From NCBI GenBank assembly GCA_001603055.1, contig LVAZ01000176.1, positions 1-34,369 of the forward strand: a DNA stretch of 34,369 nt. The letters are read 5' to 3'. This DNA comes from Victivallales bacterium Lenti_02 (GTDB lineage: Bacteria; Verrucomicrobiota; Lentisphaeria; Oligosphaerales; Lenti-02). This document shows positions 1-7,066 of this stretch, piece by piece. The stretch's first letter is position 1, and every line of letters starts with the position of its first letter. The notes under the pieces are model-generated. The model was not told where the DNA came from. It made no database searches and was given only the letters and a program-made list of their open reading frames with translations. The position numbers and the translations under genes are program-made.

Positions 1-1
1 C

Positions 2-271
2 CGGAAACCCCGTTTCGCGGTCGAGAACCGCCAGCGGGTGGCCGCTTTGCTGGCCGAGTTCGAGCCGGTGCGGGCGAAGCACGGCATCGATTTCGCGCAG
101 TTGGCCATTGCCTGGACGGTGGCCCAGCGCGGCTGTAGCCATGCCCTGGTCGGCGCCCGCAATCCCGAGCAGGCGGTGGCCAATGCCAAGGCCGGCTCGG
201 TGCAGCTCGACCGCGAGGATTTGGCCCTGCTCGACCGCGCCCTGGCCGTCCACGGCCCCGCCATCGTCTAG
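2..271 (+). CDS. Aldo/keto reductase, C-terminal part (5' end outside window)
   Basis: The reading frame is open from the window edge to a TAG stop, so only about 89 C-terminal residues are visible. They include L-A-I-A-W-T-V-A-Q-R-G followed by A-L-V-G-A-R-N-P-E-Q-A and then an acidic L-D-R-E-D-L-A-L-L-D helix. This is the classic end of an aldo/keto reductase TIM barrel: the last barrel strand and helix, where the V-G-A-R-N segment helps bind NADP(H), then the C-terminal helix. The family reduces carbonyls of sugars or aldehydes with NADPH in the cytosol; substrate cannot be judged. The next gene starts 21 nt downstream on the same strand, so the two may be co-transcribed. The catalytic Asp/Tyr/Lys/His residues lie in the missing part. 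Confidence 0.82.
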   Translation, partial: RKPRFAVENRQRVAALLAEFEPVRAKHGIDFAQLAIAWTVAQRGCSHALVGARNPEQAVANAKAGSVQLDREDLALLDRALAVHGPAIV

Positions 272-292
272 CCGCACTTCCGGAGACCCGCC

Positions 293-1027
293 ATGCACCA
301 GCTTGTCTCGCTCACCGTCGCCGAATCCAAGCGCCTTATCGCCAAGGGAATCGTCCGCTGGGAAGTGGTCCGCCACGCCCTCGATCACGGGATCGTGGCG
401 GTGGGGTCCGGCACCACCAACGGCTATATCATCGAGGAACTGACCGGCCAGCCGTTCGACAAGAAGTCGCTGGTCACGGGGCGCACCCTCCCCGCCAACT
501 ACAACGGGCCGAAAATCAGCTATAGCGGTTCCGATCTGGTGCTGCGCAAAGGGGAGCGCCTGGCGGTGGCCGCCAAGGAGATTCTCGAGGAGATGGGGCC
601 GGGCGATGTGTTCATGAAGGGGGCGAACGCCCTCAACTACGAACGGCGGCAGGCGGGGGTGCTCATCGGCCACCCCACCGGCGGCAACGTGGGCATGGCC
701 ATCGGCCCCTGCGTGGGGCGGCGCATCCGCTTTGTCCATCCCGTGGGCCTCGAAAAATCCGTGAGCACCGACCTGGTCGAGGCGGCGGCGATGATCAACC
801 GGGACCCGGCGGGCAAGGGCTGCACGCTGTGGGTGGTGCCCGGGGACATCTTCACCGAGATCGAGGCGCTGGACGTGCTCACCGGGGTCCGGGCGGTGCA
901 GGTGGGCGCGGGCGGCATCGGCGGGGCCGAGGGCGCGGTCTGGCTGGCCTTGTTCGGCACGGCCAAGCAACTGGCCGCCGCCGAGGAACTGCTCGCGGGC
1001 CTGCGCAACGAGCCACCCTTCGTCTGA
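293..1027 (+). CDS. Conserved-looking protein of unknown function (244 aa)
   Basis: I do not recognise this family with confidence. The ATG is preceded by GGAG at about 8 nt. The protein has no signal peptide or membrane segment and looks cytosolic. Visible marks are G-S-G-T-T-N near residue 40, which resembles a phosphate-binding loop, M-K-G-A-N-A-L-N-Y near 106, H-P-T-G-G-N-V-G near 124, and a glycine-rich V-G-A-G-G-I-G-G-A-E-G near residue 205 close to the C-terminus. The glycine-rich loops suggest a Rossmann-like or sugar-phosphate-binding fold, but that is inference. It follows the aldo/keto reductase gene by 21 nt, so a metabolic role alongside a reductase is possible. Codon use matches its neighbours. 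Confidence 0.75.
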   Translation: MHQLVSLTVAESKRLIAKGIVRWEVVRHALDHGIVAVGSGTTNGYIIEELTGQPFDKKSLVTGRTLPANYNGPKISYSGSDLVLRKGERLAVAAKEILEEMGPGDVFMKGANALNYERRQAGVLIGHPTGGNVGMAIGPCVGRRIRFVHPVGLEKSVSTDLVEAAAMINRDPAGKGCTLWVVPGDIFTEIEALDVLTGVRAVQVGAGGIGGAEGAVWLALFGTAKQLAAAEELLAGLRNEPPFV

Positions 1028-1076
1028 GCCTGACGGGACGGCGCCGGAAAAATTCACCAATCCTTCACACGAGGGG

Positions 1077-1105
1077 TTGACTCGGCGAACCCGGACGATT
1101 ATATC
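1077..1105 (+). promoter_or_regulatory. Sigma-70-type promoter for the first orphan pseudopilin
   Basis: TTGACT at 1077-1082 is separated by exactly 17 bp from TATATC at 1100-1105. The matches to consensus are 5/6 and 4/6 with ideal spacing. Transcription would begin near 1112, leaving a leader of about 87 nt before the ATG at 1199. This is among the best sigma-70-like elements I noticed in the window. Confidence 0.6.
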
Positions 1106-1128
1106 AGTTCCAGGAATCTCCTCCGTTC

Positions 1129-1159
1129 GGGGGAATTGCGACCGGGATCGGTCGCCCCC
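1129..1159 (+). other. Structured 5' leader hairpin upstream of the pseudopilin
   Basis: GCGACCG (1138-1144) and CGGTCGC (1149-1155) form a perfect 7-bp stem around GGAT. An outer GGGGG (1129-1133) can pair with CCCCC (1155-1159) if the AATT is bulged and one C is shared. There is no T-tract, so it is not a simple terminator. It may stabilise or gate the mRNA of the pseudopilin gene; function is inferred only from position. Confidence 0.35.
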
Positions 1160-1198
1160 GGTGGTTCGGGAGCAGGCTTGGTTACGGGAGTTCGGGTC

Positions 1199-1864
1199 AT
1201 GGGCAGAAACCGGGACACGAGAGGGCGCTTCACACTGATCGAGTTACTGGTGGTGATCGCCATCATCGCCATCCTGGCCTCGATGCTCCTGCCGGCCCTG
1301 CAGCAGGCGCGGGCCAAGGCCAGGCAGATTTCCTGCACCTCGAATCTCAAGCAGTTGGGCTTGGGATTGTTCATGTACCAGAACGACAGCAACGGCTACT
1401 ACGTGAACAAGTGCGTCAACCGCAGTGCCGACGACATGCAACTGTACTGGTACAAGAAGACCGAGTCCTACTACAACGATCCGAAGGTGCTGCTGTGCCC
1501 GGACCGCCCCTGGGCCGGCGGCAAATGCGCGTGCGGCAGTTCGGAGGACCGACCCAGCAACCCCTCCTACGACATGCCCTGCTCGGGCACGTCCGCCAGC
1601 AGTTTCTCGATGGGCTACGCCAACAGCACCACCCACCGCGCGGATGCCCAGATCATCGTTCCCAGCGCCACCATCTACATCTCCGACATCTATTGCTCCG
1701 CCACCAACATGGCCGTCGGCACCACCTCCCCGGCGATCGAGTACCGGATGCTCCAGGCCACCTCGATGCGCCACAACAATGGTTTCAACGCTCTCTGGGT
1801 GGATGGCCACGCCGAGTGGAAGAACTATCCGCGCTACAGCTACTGGACCATCGCGGACGACTGA
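1199..1864 (+). CDS. Orphan type II secretion-type pseudopilin, H-x9-DG family (221 aa)
   Basis: The N-terminus has a short basic leader, then R-F-T-L-I-E-L-L-V-V-I-A-I-I-A-I-L-A, the class III signal and hydrophobic helix of type IV pilin-like proteins, with the conserved Glu at mature position 5. The residue before the Phe is Arg rather than the usual Gly. The helix runs on as L-P-A-L-Q-Q-A-R-A-K-A-R-Q-I-S-C. Near the C-terminus H-N-N-G-F-N-A-L-W-V-D-G fits the H-x9-D-G motif of the prepilin-type family that is expanded in Lentisphaerae and Planctomycetes. The ATG at 1199 is chosen because GGGAG lies just upstream; an earlier in-frame TTG at 1136 falls inside the leader hairpin region. It is monocistronic with its own promoter, more than 20 kb from the gsp operon. 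Its product is presumably anchored in the inner membrane and exposed to the periplasm. Confidence 0.92.
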   Translation: MGRNRDTRGRFTLIELLVVIAIIAILASMLLPALQQARAKARQISCTSNLKQLGLGLFMYQNDSNGYYVNKCVNRSADDMQLYWYKKTESYYNDPKVLLCPDRPWAGGKCACGSSEDRPSNPSYDMPCSGTSASSFSMGYANSTTHRADAQIIVPSATIYISDIYCSATNMAVGTTSPAIEYRMLQATSMRHNNGFNALWVDGHAEWKNYPRYSYWTIADD

Positions 1865-1904
1865 GCTGGCGGAACCGGGTGCCAGGGCGCATATTGCTGG
1901 AATA

Positions 1905-1922
1905 GGCGGCGGGTTTGCCGCC
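1905..1922 (+). terminator. Weak hairpin between pseudopilin and lipocalin genes
   Basis: GGCGGC (1905-1910) and GCCGCC (1917-1922) form a 6-bp GC stem around GGGTTT, 41 nt after the pseudopilin stop. No U-tract follows, so termination is only a possibility. Confidence 0.25.
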
Positions 1923-1950
1923 CGGCTGTTCCATCCGGGGTGAAACCGTT

Positions 1951-2529
1951 ATGCGATCTTCACTATGCGCCTGCGCGAAACGGATTATGGGCCGGGATGG
2001 GGGATTGCTGGCGATGCTGGGGCTGCTGGTGGGGTGCGGGGGCGGGGGAATGCCCTCGGGCCTGACGCCGGTTACCGGTTTCCAACTGGACCGCTATCTC
2101 GGCACCTGGTACGAAATCGCCCGGCTCGACCATTCCTTCGAGCGGGGCCTGACCCATGTCAGCGCCGCCTACAGCCTGAACGGGGACGGCACGGTGCGGG
2201 TGGTCAACCGGGGCTATGATCCCGCGAAGCGGGAATGGCGGCAGGCGGTCGGTCGCGCCAAATTCGTCGGCGACCCGGCGACGGGCCGACTCAAGGTCTC
2301 CTTCTTCGGCCCCTTCTACGGCGGCTACAACATCATCGCCCTCGATCCCGACTATGGCCACGCCGTCGTCTGCGGCCCCACGCGCGGCTATTTCTGGATT
2401 CTGGCGCGGGAGCCCCGCCTGCCCGACGAGGTCTTGGCAGGATTGGTCGAGCAGGCGAAACGCTGGAATTTCGCGGCCGACGAGCTGATTTTCGTCCAGC
2501 AGGACAATCCCCCGCCCGCCGAACCGTAG
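1951..2529 (+). CDS. blc: Outer-membrane lipocalin lipoprotein, Blc type (192 aa)
   Basis: The N-terminus is basic, followed by a hydrophobic run ending in the lipobox L-V-G-C at residues 26-29 and a Gly-rich spacer, so the mature protein should be lipidated at Cys29. The lipocalin signature G-T-W-Y-E-I-A-R sits at residues 51-58. Later blocks such as G-R-A-K-F-V-G-D and G-G-Y-N-I-I-A-L-D-P-D-Y also match the bacterial Blc/apolipoprotein D group. Such proteins bind fatty acids or lysophospholipids in the periplasm and are linked to envelope stress. Total length is typical. The ATG at 1951 gives a complete signal peptide; ATG 1987 would still retain a minimal one. The URO-D-like gene begins 14 nt after its stop, so the two are probably co-transcribed although functionally unrelated. 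Confidence 0.9.
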   Translation: MRSSLCACAKRIMGRDGGLLAMLGLLVGCGGGGMPSGLTPVTGFQLDRYLGTWYEIARLDHSFERGLTHVSAAYSLNGDGTVRVVNRGYDPAKREWRQAVGRAKFVGDPATGRLKVSFFGPFYGGYNIIALDPDYGHAVVCGPTRGYFWILAREPRLPDEVLAGLVEQAKRWNFAADELIFVQQDNPPPAEP

Positions 2530-2543
2530 CGCCGGAGCCCGCC

Positions 2544-3689
2544 ATGCTGCCGAAAGAACGTGTCCAGGCCGCCTTCGAGCATCGCCCCAGCGACAAGGTC
2601 CCCGTCTACCAGGCCGGGTTCTCCTCCTACGCCGGGTCCATCGTGCTGGGCCGCGAGGCCTATACCGGGGGCGGCATCCAGCAGTACCGCGAGGCGCGCG
2701 CCCTGTGGAACGGCCCCGACGCCCATGCCGAATTCCTCGCCCGGAGCCGGGCGGACGCCTTCGAGATCGCCGAGGTGCTCGACCTCGACCTCATCCGCCC
2801 CTCGTACTGGCGGATGAACGAGAAGCCTACCCGCAAGATCGACGAACTCACCTACGTCTACGGCGACGAGGCGGGGGACAAGTGGCGGATCATGAGCTTC
2901 GATCCCACCACCGAACTCTACCAGATCGTCGCCAGGGCCCCCGCGCCCGAGCCGACGCTGGCGAGCCTCGAACGCTCCCTGCCCGCCGGACCGTCCGATC
3001 CCGCCGCCCATCGTCCCCAACCCTCGAACTGGCCCGATCTGGTGGCGGCGGTGGAGCGGTTCGGCAACCATCGCGCCATTCCCGGCACCGGCACCAGCCT
3101 CTGCATCCCCCGCGAAACCATCTGGCTGGAGGCTTGCCTGCTGCGTCCCGAGCTGGTGGCGCGGCATCTGGACCGGCAGGTGGCGCGGGTGGCCGGAAAC
3201 GTGGCCGCTATGGCCGAGCTGGGATTGACCTATCTCTGCGGCGGCGGGGATTTCGCGGGGCCGCAGGGACCGATGTACTCGCCGCGTGTCTTCCATGATC
3301 TCATGGCCCCCAGACTGGCGGAAATCTCGCGGCTCTGCCATGCCGGCGGCTGCTATCACGGATTTGCCAGCGACGGGAATCTGTGGCCGGTGGCGGACGA
3401 TTTGTTCGGCCGGTCGGGCGTGGATTTCTTCTACGAGCTGGACCGCCGGGCGGGTATGGACCTGCGCCGCATGCGCCAGACGTTCCCGCGTCTCACCCTC
3501 TGGGGCGGAATCTGTTCCGAAACCCTGCATCTGGGCACCCCCGAGGAGGTCCGCACCGAAACCCTGACCGCCCTCGAGGTGGCCCGGGAATTTGGCGGCA
3601 TGGTGGTGGGCTGCTCGAACCAGATTGTCATCGGCACGCCGCCCCGCAATCTCGACGTGATGCTGGAAACCCTGCGCGACCAGCGCTGA
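2544..3689 (+). CDS. Uroporphyrinogen decarboxylase-like (URO-D superfamily) protein (381 aa)
   Basis: The start M-L-P-K-E-R-V-Q-A-A-F-E-H-R-P-S-D-K-V-P is the standard opening of the URO-D/methyltransferase superfamily (R-x-x-x-A-x-x-H-x-x-P-D-R-x-P). A TIM-barrel core follows, with C-G-G-G-D-F-A-G-P-Q-G-P-M-Y-S-P near residue 232, then G-G-C-Y-H-G-F-A-S-D-G-N near 273 and L-W-G-G-I-C-S-E near the end. True HemE has a different N-terminal Arg pattern, and this protein lacks the H-x-C...C zinc triad of MtaA-type methyltransferases seen in the other URO-D gene here (12069-13073). It is therefore probably one of the many uncharacterised paralogues in Lentisphaerae rather than a haem enzyme. The AraC gene follows 22 nt later and may regulate this unit. 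Confidence 0.85.
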   Translation: MLPKERVQAAFEHRPSDKVPVYQAGFSSYAGSIVLGREAYTGGGIQQYREARALWNGPDAHAEFLARSRADAFEIAEVLDLDLIRPSYWRMNEKPTRKIDELTYVYGDEAGDKWRIMSFDPTTELYQIVARAPAPEPTLASLERSLPAGPSDPAAHRPQPSNWPDLVAAVERFGNHRAIPGTGTSLCIPRETIWLEACLLRPELVARHLDRQVARVAGNVAAMAELGLTYLCGGGDFAGPQGPMYSPRVFHDLMAPRLAEISRLCHAGGCYHGFASDGNLWPVADDLFGRSGVDFFYELDRRAGMDLRRMRQTFPRLTLWGGICSETLHLGTPEEVRTETLTALEVAREFGGMVVGCSNQIVIGTPPRNLDVMLETLRDQR

Positions 3690-3711
3690 AGCGGCTTGGA
3701 GATGTCCCCCC

Positions 3712-4518
3712 ATGTTCAGGGTGCTGCCGGAAATCACCAGCGTCGGCGAAATGATCTTCGACCCGCACTGGGCCACCAAACCCCATGCCGACGCCGCCCA
3801 TGAGCTGCTCCATGTCATCAAGGGCAGCATGGTGCTGACCTATCCGGCCGGACCCAAATTCCGGGCCGAGAGCGGTGACACGCTCTTCAACCCGGCTGGC
3901 TGCGAGCATCGCGATGTCTTCGACCTCGACGACGAGCTGGATATTTTCTTCGTCCAGTTCAAGTGGGAGCATGCCGGGGAGTTCTTCCGCCAGGTGGACA
4001 ACCGGTCCCTGAAAAACCTGCCCCCCGAGACCGATTCGGAAATCCGGCGGATTTTCGACGCCATGCGCGGCGATTATGGTTCGGGGGAGGGCGACCGGGC
4101 GGTCGCCAACGCCCGGCTCATGAATATCCTGCTGCTCATCCACCGCGCCGTGACCGCCCCCCGTCCCGGGCCGGAGGCGGGCGGCGGCAAGCGGAAACGC
4201 CTGGTGAACCGGGCCAGGGCCTACATCGACCGGTTCTTCCGCAACTCCATCCGCCTCGAGGACGTGGCCGAGGATTTGCAGGTCAGCCCCTTCTACCTCT
4301 CGCGTGTCTTCAGCCGCGAAAGCGACTTCTCGCTGGTCGAGTATCTGACCGAGAAACGGCTCGGCGAGGCCAAGAAACTGCTGGCCGAGGGGCGCTTCCA
4401 GGTGGCCGAGGTGGCCCGGATGGTGGGCTACGAGGACGCCAACTATTTCTCGAAGGTTTTCAAGCGTCGGGTCGGCTGTCCCCCCGGAATCTATCGGCGA
4501 GGGCAAAATCCTACCTGA
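3712..4518 (+). CDS. Cupin-sensor AraC-family transcriptional regulator (268 aa)
   Basis: Residues about 1-100 form a cupin-like sensor: H-E-L-L-H-V-I-K-G-S-M-V-L-T near 26 and S-G-D-T-L-F-N-P-A-G-C-E-H near 54 are the two cupin motifs. Residues about 160-265 carry the double helix-turn-helix of AraC/XylS regulators: I-R-L-E-D-V-A-E-D-L-Q-V-S-P-F-Y-L-S-R-V-F and V-A-R-M-V-G-Y-E-D-A-N-Y-F-S-K-V-F-K-R-R-V-G-C-P-P. Regulators of this design usually bind a sugar or other small ligand and activate adjacent catabolic genes. It sits 22 nt after a URO-D-like gene and 109 nt before a DegT aminotransferase, so either could be its target. ATG 3712 is the natural start. Confidence 0.92.
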   Translation: MFRVLPEITSVGEMIFDPHWATKPHADAAHELLHVIKGSMVLTYPAGPKFRAESGDTLFNPAGCEHRDVFDLDDELDIFFVQFKWEHAGEFFRQVDNRSLKNLPPETDSEIRRIFDAMRGDYGSGEGDRAVANARLMNILLLIHRAVTAPRPGPEAGGGKRKRLVNRARAYIDRFFRNSIRLEDVAEDLQVSPFYLSRVFSRESDFSLVEYLTEKRLGEAKKLLAEGRFQVAEVARMVGYEDANYFSKVFKRRVGCPPGIYRRGQNPT

Positions 4519-4547
4519 ATGAGCAAAAAGTTCCCCCTGCACCCCCC

Positions 4548-4575
4548 TTGTGGGTTGGTCTGGATCGCCTAGAAT
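4548..4575 (+). promoter_or_regulatory. Possible sigma-70 promoter for the DegT aminotransferase gene
   Basis: TTGTGG (4548-4553), 16 bp spacer, TAGAAT (4570-4575; 5/6 match). Transcription would start near 4582 and give a leader of about 46 nt to the ATG at 4628. The -35 box is weak (3/6). No AraC operator repeat was recognised beside it. Confidence 0.4.
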
Positions 4576-4627
4576 GATGGTGTGCATCGAGTTCCGGCGA
4601 TTCAACCAGTCCGACAAGGAGCGTTCC

Positions 4628-5914
4628 ATGAGCGAGTTGGCGGTGTATGGCGGCCCGAAGACGATCCAGCCCGGCGAGGTGAAACCCTGGCCCCCGATTG
4701 ATAAGAGCGACGAGGAGATGGTGCTGGACGCCCTCTACTCCCCGGTCCAGACGCGGGGCAAGCACAGCATCGAGTTCGAGAAGGAGTTCGCCGCCTGGAA
4801 CGGCAACCAGTACGCGGTGTTTACCAACAGCGGCACCGCCGCCCTGCACATGGGCATCGCCGGCTGCGGCGTCGGGGCCGGCGACCATGTGCTGGTCACC
4901 GCCTACACCTGGAGTTCCAGCGCCACCTGCATCCTCCATCACGACGCCATCCCCATCTTCGTGGACATCGATTTCGACACCTTCCTGATGGACCCGGCCA
5001 AGATCGAGGCGGCGATCACCCCGCGGACCAAGGCCATCGTGGTGGTCCACCTGCACGGGCTGTGCGTGGACATGGATGCGGTGATGGACATCGCCAAACG
5101 CCACAACCTCCGCGTCATCGAGGACGCCTGCCAGGCGCACGGGGCCACCTTCAAGGGCCGCAAGGCCGGCAGCATGGGCCATTGCGCGGCCTTCTCCCTG
5201 AACCAGAACAAATGCCTGTGCAGCGGCGAGGGCGGCATCTTCGTCACCAATGACGAGGCCATCTACCGCAACGCCTGCAAGCTCTGGAGCTTCGGCGAGA
5301 CCGCCCGGCCCGAGGAATCCCGCGACTTCCACGCCTACGCCCTCGGCTGGATGTACCGCAACAACGAACTGACCGCCGCCCTGGCCCGCAGCCAGTTCCG
5401 CAAGTACGGCTACTATTTCGACAATCTCCGCGCCAATGGCGAGCACCTGCTCGCGAATCTCGGCGGCATCAAGGGACTGCTGCTGCCCCAGGTGCCGGCG
5501 GACTGCGTCCACAACTGGTACAACTTCAACCTGAGGATTGACTTCGACGCTCTGGGCATGGGCGGGGACGTTGCCGCGAAGGTGCGGTTCCGCGACGCGG
5601 TCTGCAAGGCGATAGCGGCCGAGGGGGTGGCGGTCTCCGTCTGGCAACGCTTCATCCTGCCGGAAATGACTGTCTTCCGGGCGAAAAACGCCTACGGCGG
5701 CGGCTATCCGTGGAGCATCCCCGGTGCCGACGACGGCGTGACCTACAACCCGGAGGACTACCCCAACGCCCTCCGCTACAGCAGGTGCCACATGTCCATC
5801 GTGCAGACCCTCCGCGCCCCGAACGGCCTGGACATCGCCCAGAAGGTCGTCGAGGCCGTGCGCAAGGTCTTCGCCAACATCGGCCGGATCGAGCCGGACA
5901 GGATTCTCGGCTGA
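4628..5914 (+). CDS. DegT/DnrJ/EryC1/StrS-family PLP aminotransferase (428 aa)
   Basis: The fold is marked by N-S-G-T-A-A-L-H-M-G near residue 71, the PLP-phosphate region, then T-A-Y-T-W-S-S-S-A-T-C near 93, V-I-E-D-A-C-Q-A-H-G-A near 165 (Asp for the PLP ring nitrogen), and A-F-S-L-N-Q-N-K-C-L-C-S-G-E-G-G with the probable Schiff-base lysine at residue 195. Members transaminate keto-sugars or keto-inositols, making amino sugars for glycans or antibiotics. Length is normal to slightly long. ATG 4628 has AAGGAG 6 nt upstream; an earlier in-frame ATG near 4574 overlaps the promoter and is less likely. The gene appears transcribed alone, with a strong inverted repeat 29 nt after its stop. Confidence 0.92.
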   Translation: MSELAVYGGPKTIQPGEVKPWPPIDKSDEEMVLDALYSPVQTRGKHSIEFEKEFAAWNGNQYAVFTNSGTAALHMGIAGCGVGAGDHVLVTAYTWSSSATCILHHDAIPIFVDIDFDTFLMDPAKIEAAITPRTKAIVVVHLHGLCVDMDAVMDIAKRHNLRVIEDACQAHGATFKGRKAGSMGHCAAFSLNQNKCLCSGEGGIFVTNDEAIYRNACKLWSFGETARPEESRDFHAYALGWMYRNNELTAALARSQFRKYGYYFDNLRANGEHLLANLGGIKGLLLPQVPADCVHNWYNFNLRIDFDALGMGGDVAAKVRFRDAVCKAIAAEGVAVSVWQRFILPEMTVFRAKNAYGGGYPWSIPGADDGVTYNPEDYPNALRYSRCHMSIVQTLRAPNGLDIAQKVVEAVRKVFANIGRIEPDRILG

Positions 5915-5942
5915 GTTGGCCGCTGCCGTCGAGTTTGGCTTT

Positions 5943-5999
5943 GCAGGCTACCGGTGGGGAAGTTACGGTAGGGCGGAATGCCCGGTAGCCTGCTTATTT
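5943..5999 (+). terminator. Perfect 12-bp inverted repeat after the DegT gene, probable terminator
   Basis: GCAGGCTACCGG (5943-5954) and CCGGTAGCCTGC (5982-5993) are exact reverse complements around a 27-nt loop, followed by TTATTTC. The stem is stronger than chance would predict, but the U-tract is modest and interrupted. It separates the aminotransferase gene from the phosphodiester glycosidase gene. A mobile small palindromic element is an alternative. Confidence 0.45.
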
Positions 6000-6021
6000 C
6001 CCCAAACAGGATGGTGTGGCC

Positions 6022-6966
6022 ATGATGACGGTGCGGTGGCGGTCGGTTTGCGCGTGGCTGTTGGTTCTGGTCCCGGTTCTGGCTCAGGAAACCTACGACT
6101 GGAGCCAGGCCACCGAACTGGTCCCCGGTATCCGCCACACCAGCGCCGTGGTCGAACTGCCGAACGCGGTCGGCCTGAATGGCCCCTATCTGCGCGATTT
6201 CGACCCCGAGAAGCCCCGGCCGATCCGCATGCAGGTGGCCCGCATCGACACGCGGCAGCCGGGACTGCGCTTCACCGCCACCGGCCGCGCCGAGGGCTGG
6301 GGCGAACCGATTCCCGAGATTCCGGAGGACAAGAACGGCCCCTTTCTCATCCGCACTCTGCGGCAGACCACCCGGCAGTTCGCGCAGGCGGAACGGGCGG
6401 CGGGGAGGCCGGTCGTGCTGGCCATCAACACGGCACCCTGGAGTCCCTTCGGCGGCACGTCCACTCCCTACGCGGACCGCATGGGCCTGGCAGTCAGCGG
6501 CGGTCTGCTGGTCGCGCCCGCCAACGGCCGTCCCTCGCTGGTGGTCCGCGCCGACGGCAGCGTCGATCTCGTGGCGACCACTGCCGAGACCGACACTGCC
6601 GGAATCCAGGTCGCGGCCAGCGGCTTCCAGTTCTGTCTGGTCAAGGGGGAGCCAGTGGCCCCGGACAAGGTGTTGCATCCGCGCACGGGCATCGGATTGT
6701 GCGCGGAGAAACGGTTTCTGATCTTTCTGGTGGTGGACGGGCGGCAGGCGGATACCCACGGCGTCACCGTGCGGGAAGTGGGCGAATGGCTGCGCCACTA
6801 CGGGGCCAGCGACGGGCTGAACATGGACGGTGGCGGCTCCACCACCATGGTCCTCTGGAACCCCAGGCGCAATGCCTACGGGGTCGCCAACAAGCCCTCC
6901 GACGGCGAACGGAAAAACGGTAGCAACCTCGGTGTCTTTTTCGCCAGGGAACCCGCCGCCGAATAG
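6022..6966 (+). CDS. Secreted phosphodiester glycosidase-like protein, NAGPA/DUF2233 family (314 aa)
   Basis: A signal peptide is clear: a short basic start, the hydrophobic stretch A-W-L-L-V-L-V-P-V-L, and probable cleavage at A-Q-E. The body matches the NAGPA domain, whose human member removes GlcNAc from phosphodiesters. Its best marker is N-M-D-G-G-G-S-T-T-M beginning at residue 267, with V-L-A-I-N-T-A-P-W-S-P-F earlier and the final G-S-N-L-G-V-F-F. The bacterial enzymes act on glycan-phosphate links in envelope or exported polymers; the exact substrate is unknown. GTG 6016 is an alternative start that is closer to an AGGA box. It lies 100 nt before an exported GH99-like protein, which suggests shared work on extracellular glycans. 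Confidence 0.88.
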   Translation: MMTVRWRSVCAWLLVLVPVLAQETYDWSQATELVPGIRHTSAVVELPNAVGLNGPYLRDFDPEKPRPIRMQVARIDTRQPGLRFTATGRAEGWGEPIPEIPEDKNGPFLIRTLRQTTRQFAQAERAAGRPVVLAINTAPWSPFGGTSTPYADRMGLAVSGGLLVAPANGRPSLVVRADGSVDLVATTAETDTAGIQVAASGFQFCLVKGEPVAPDKVLHPRTGIGLCAEKRFLIFLVVDGRQADTHGVTVREVGEWLRHYGASDGLNMDGGGSTTMVLWNPRRNAYGVANKPSDGERKNGSNLGVFFAREPAAE

Positions 6967-7066
6967 GTGAACCTGGCGTTGCAACTTCGTGCTATCGGAA
7001 TAGCGGCCACGGGGGTCTTGGGCTAGGCTCTCCCCCGTTCCTATCCACGTAATTGGAGATGTCACC

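Noticed and set aside
2388..3830. Minus-strand open frame of 480 codons opposite the URO-D-like gene
   Set aside because: The plus strand encodes a recognisable URO-D protein with a proper start; the antisense frame is a shadow.
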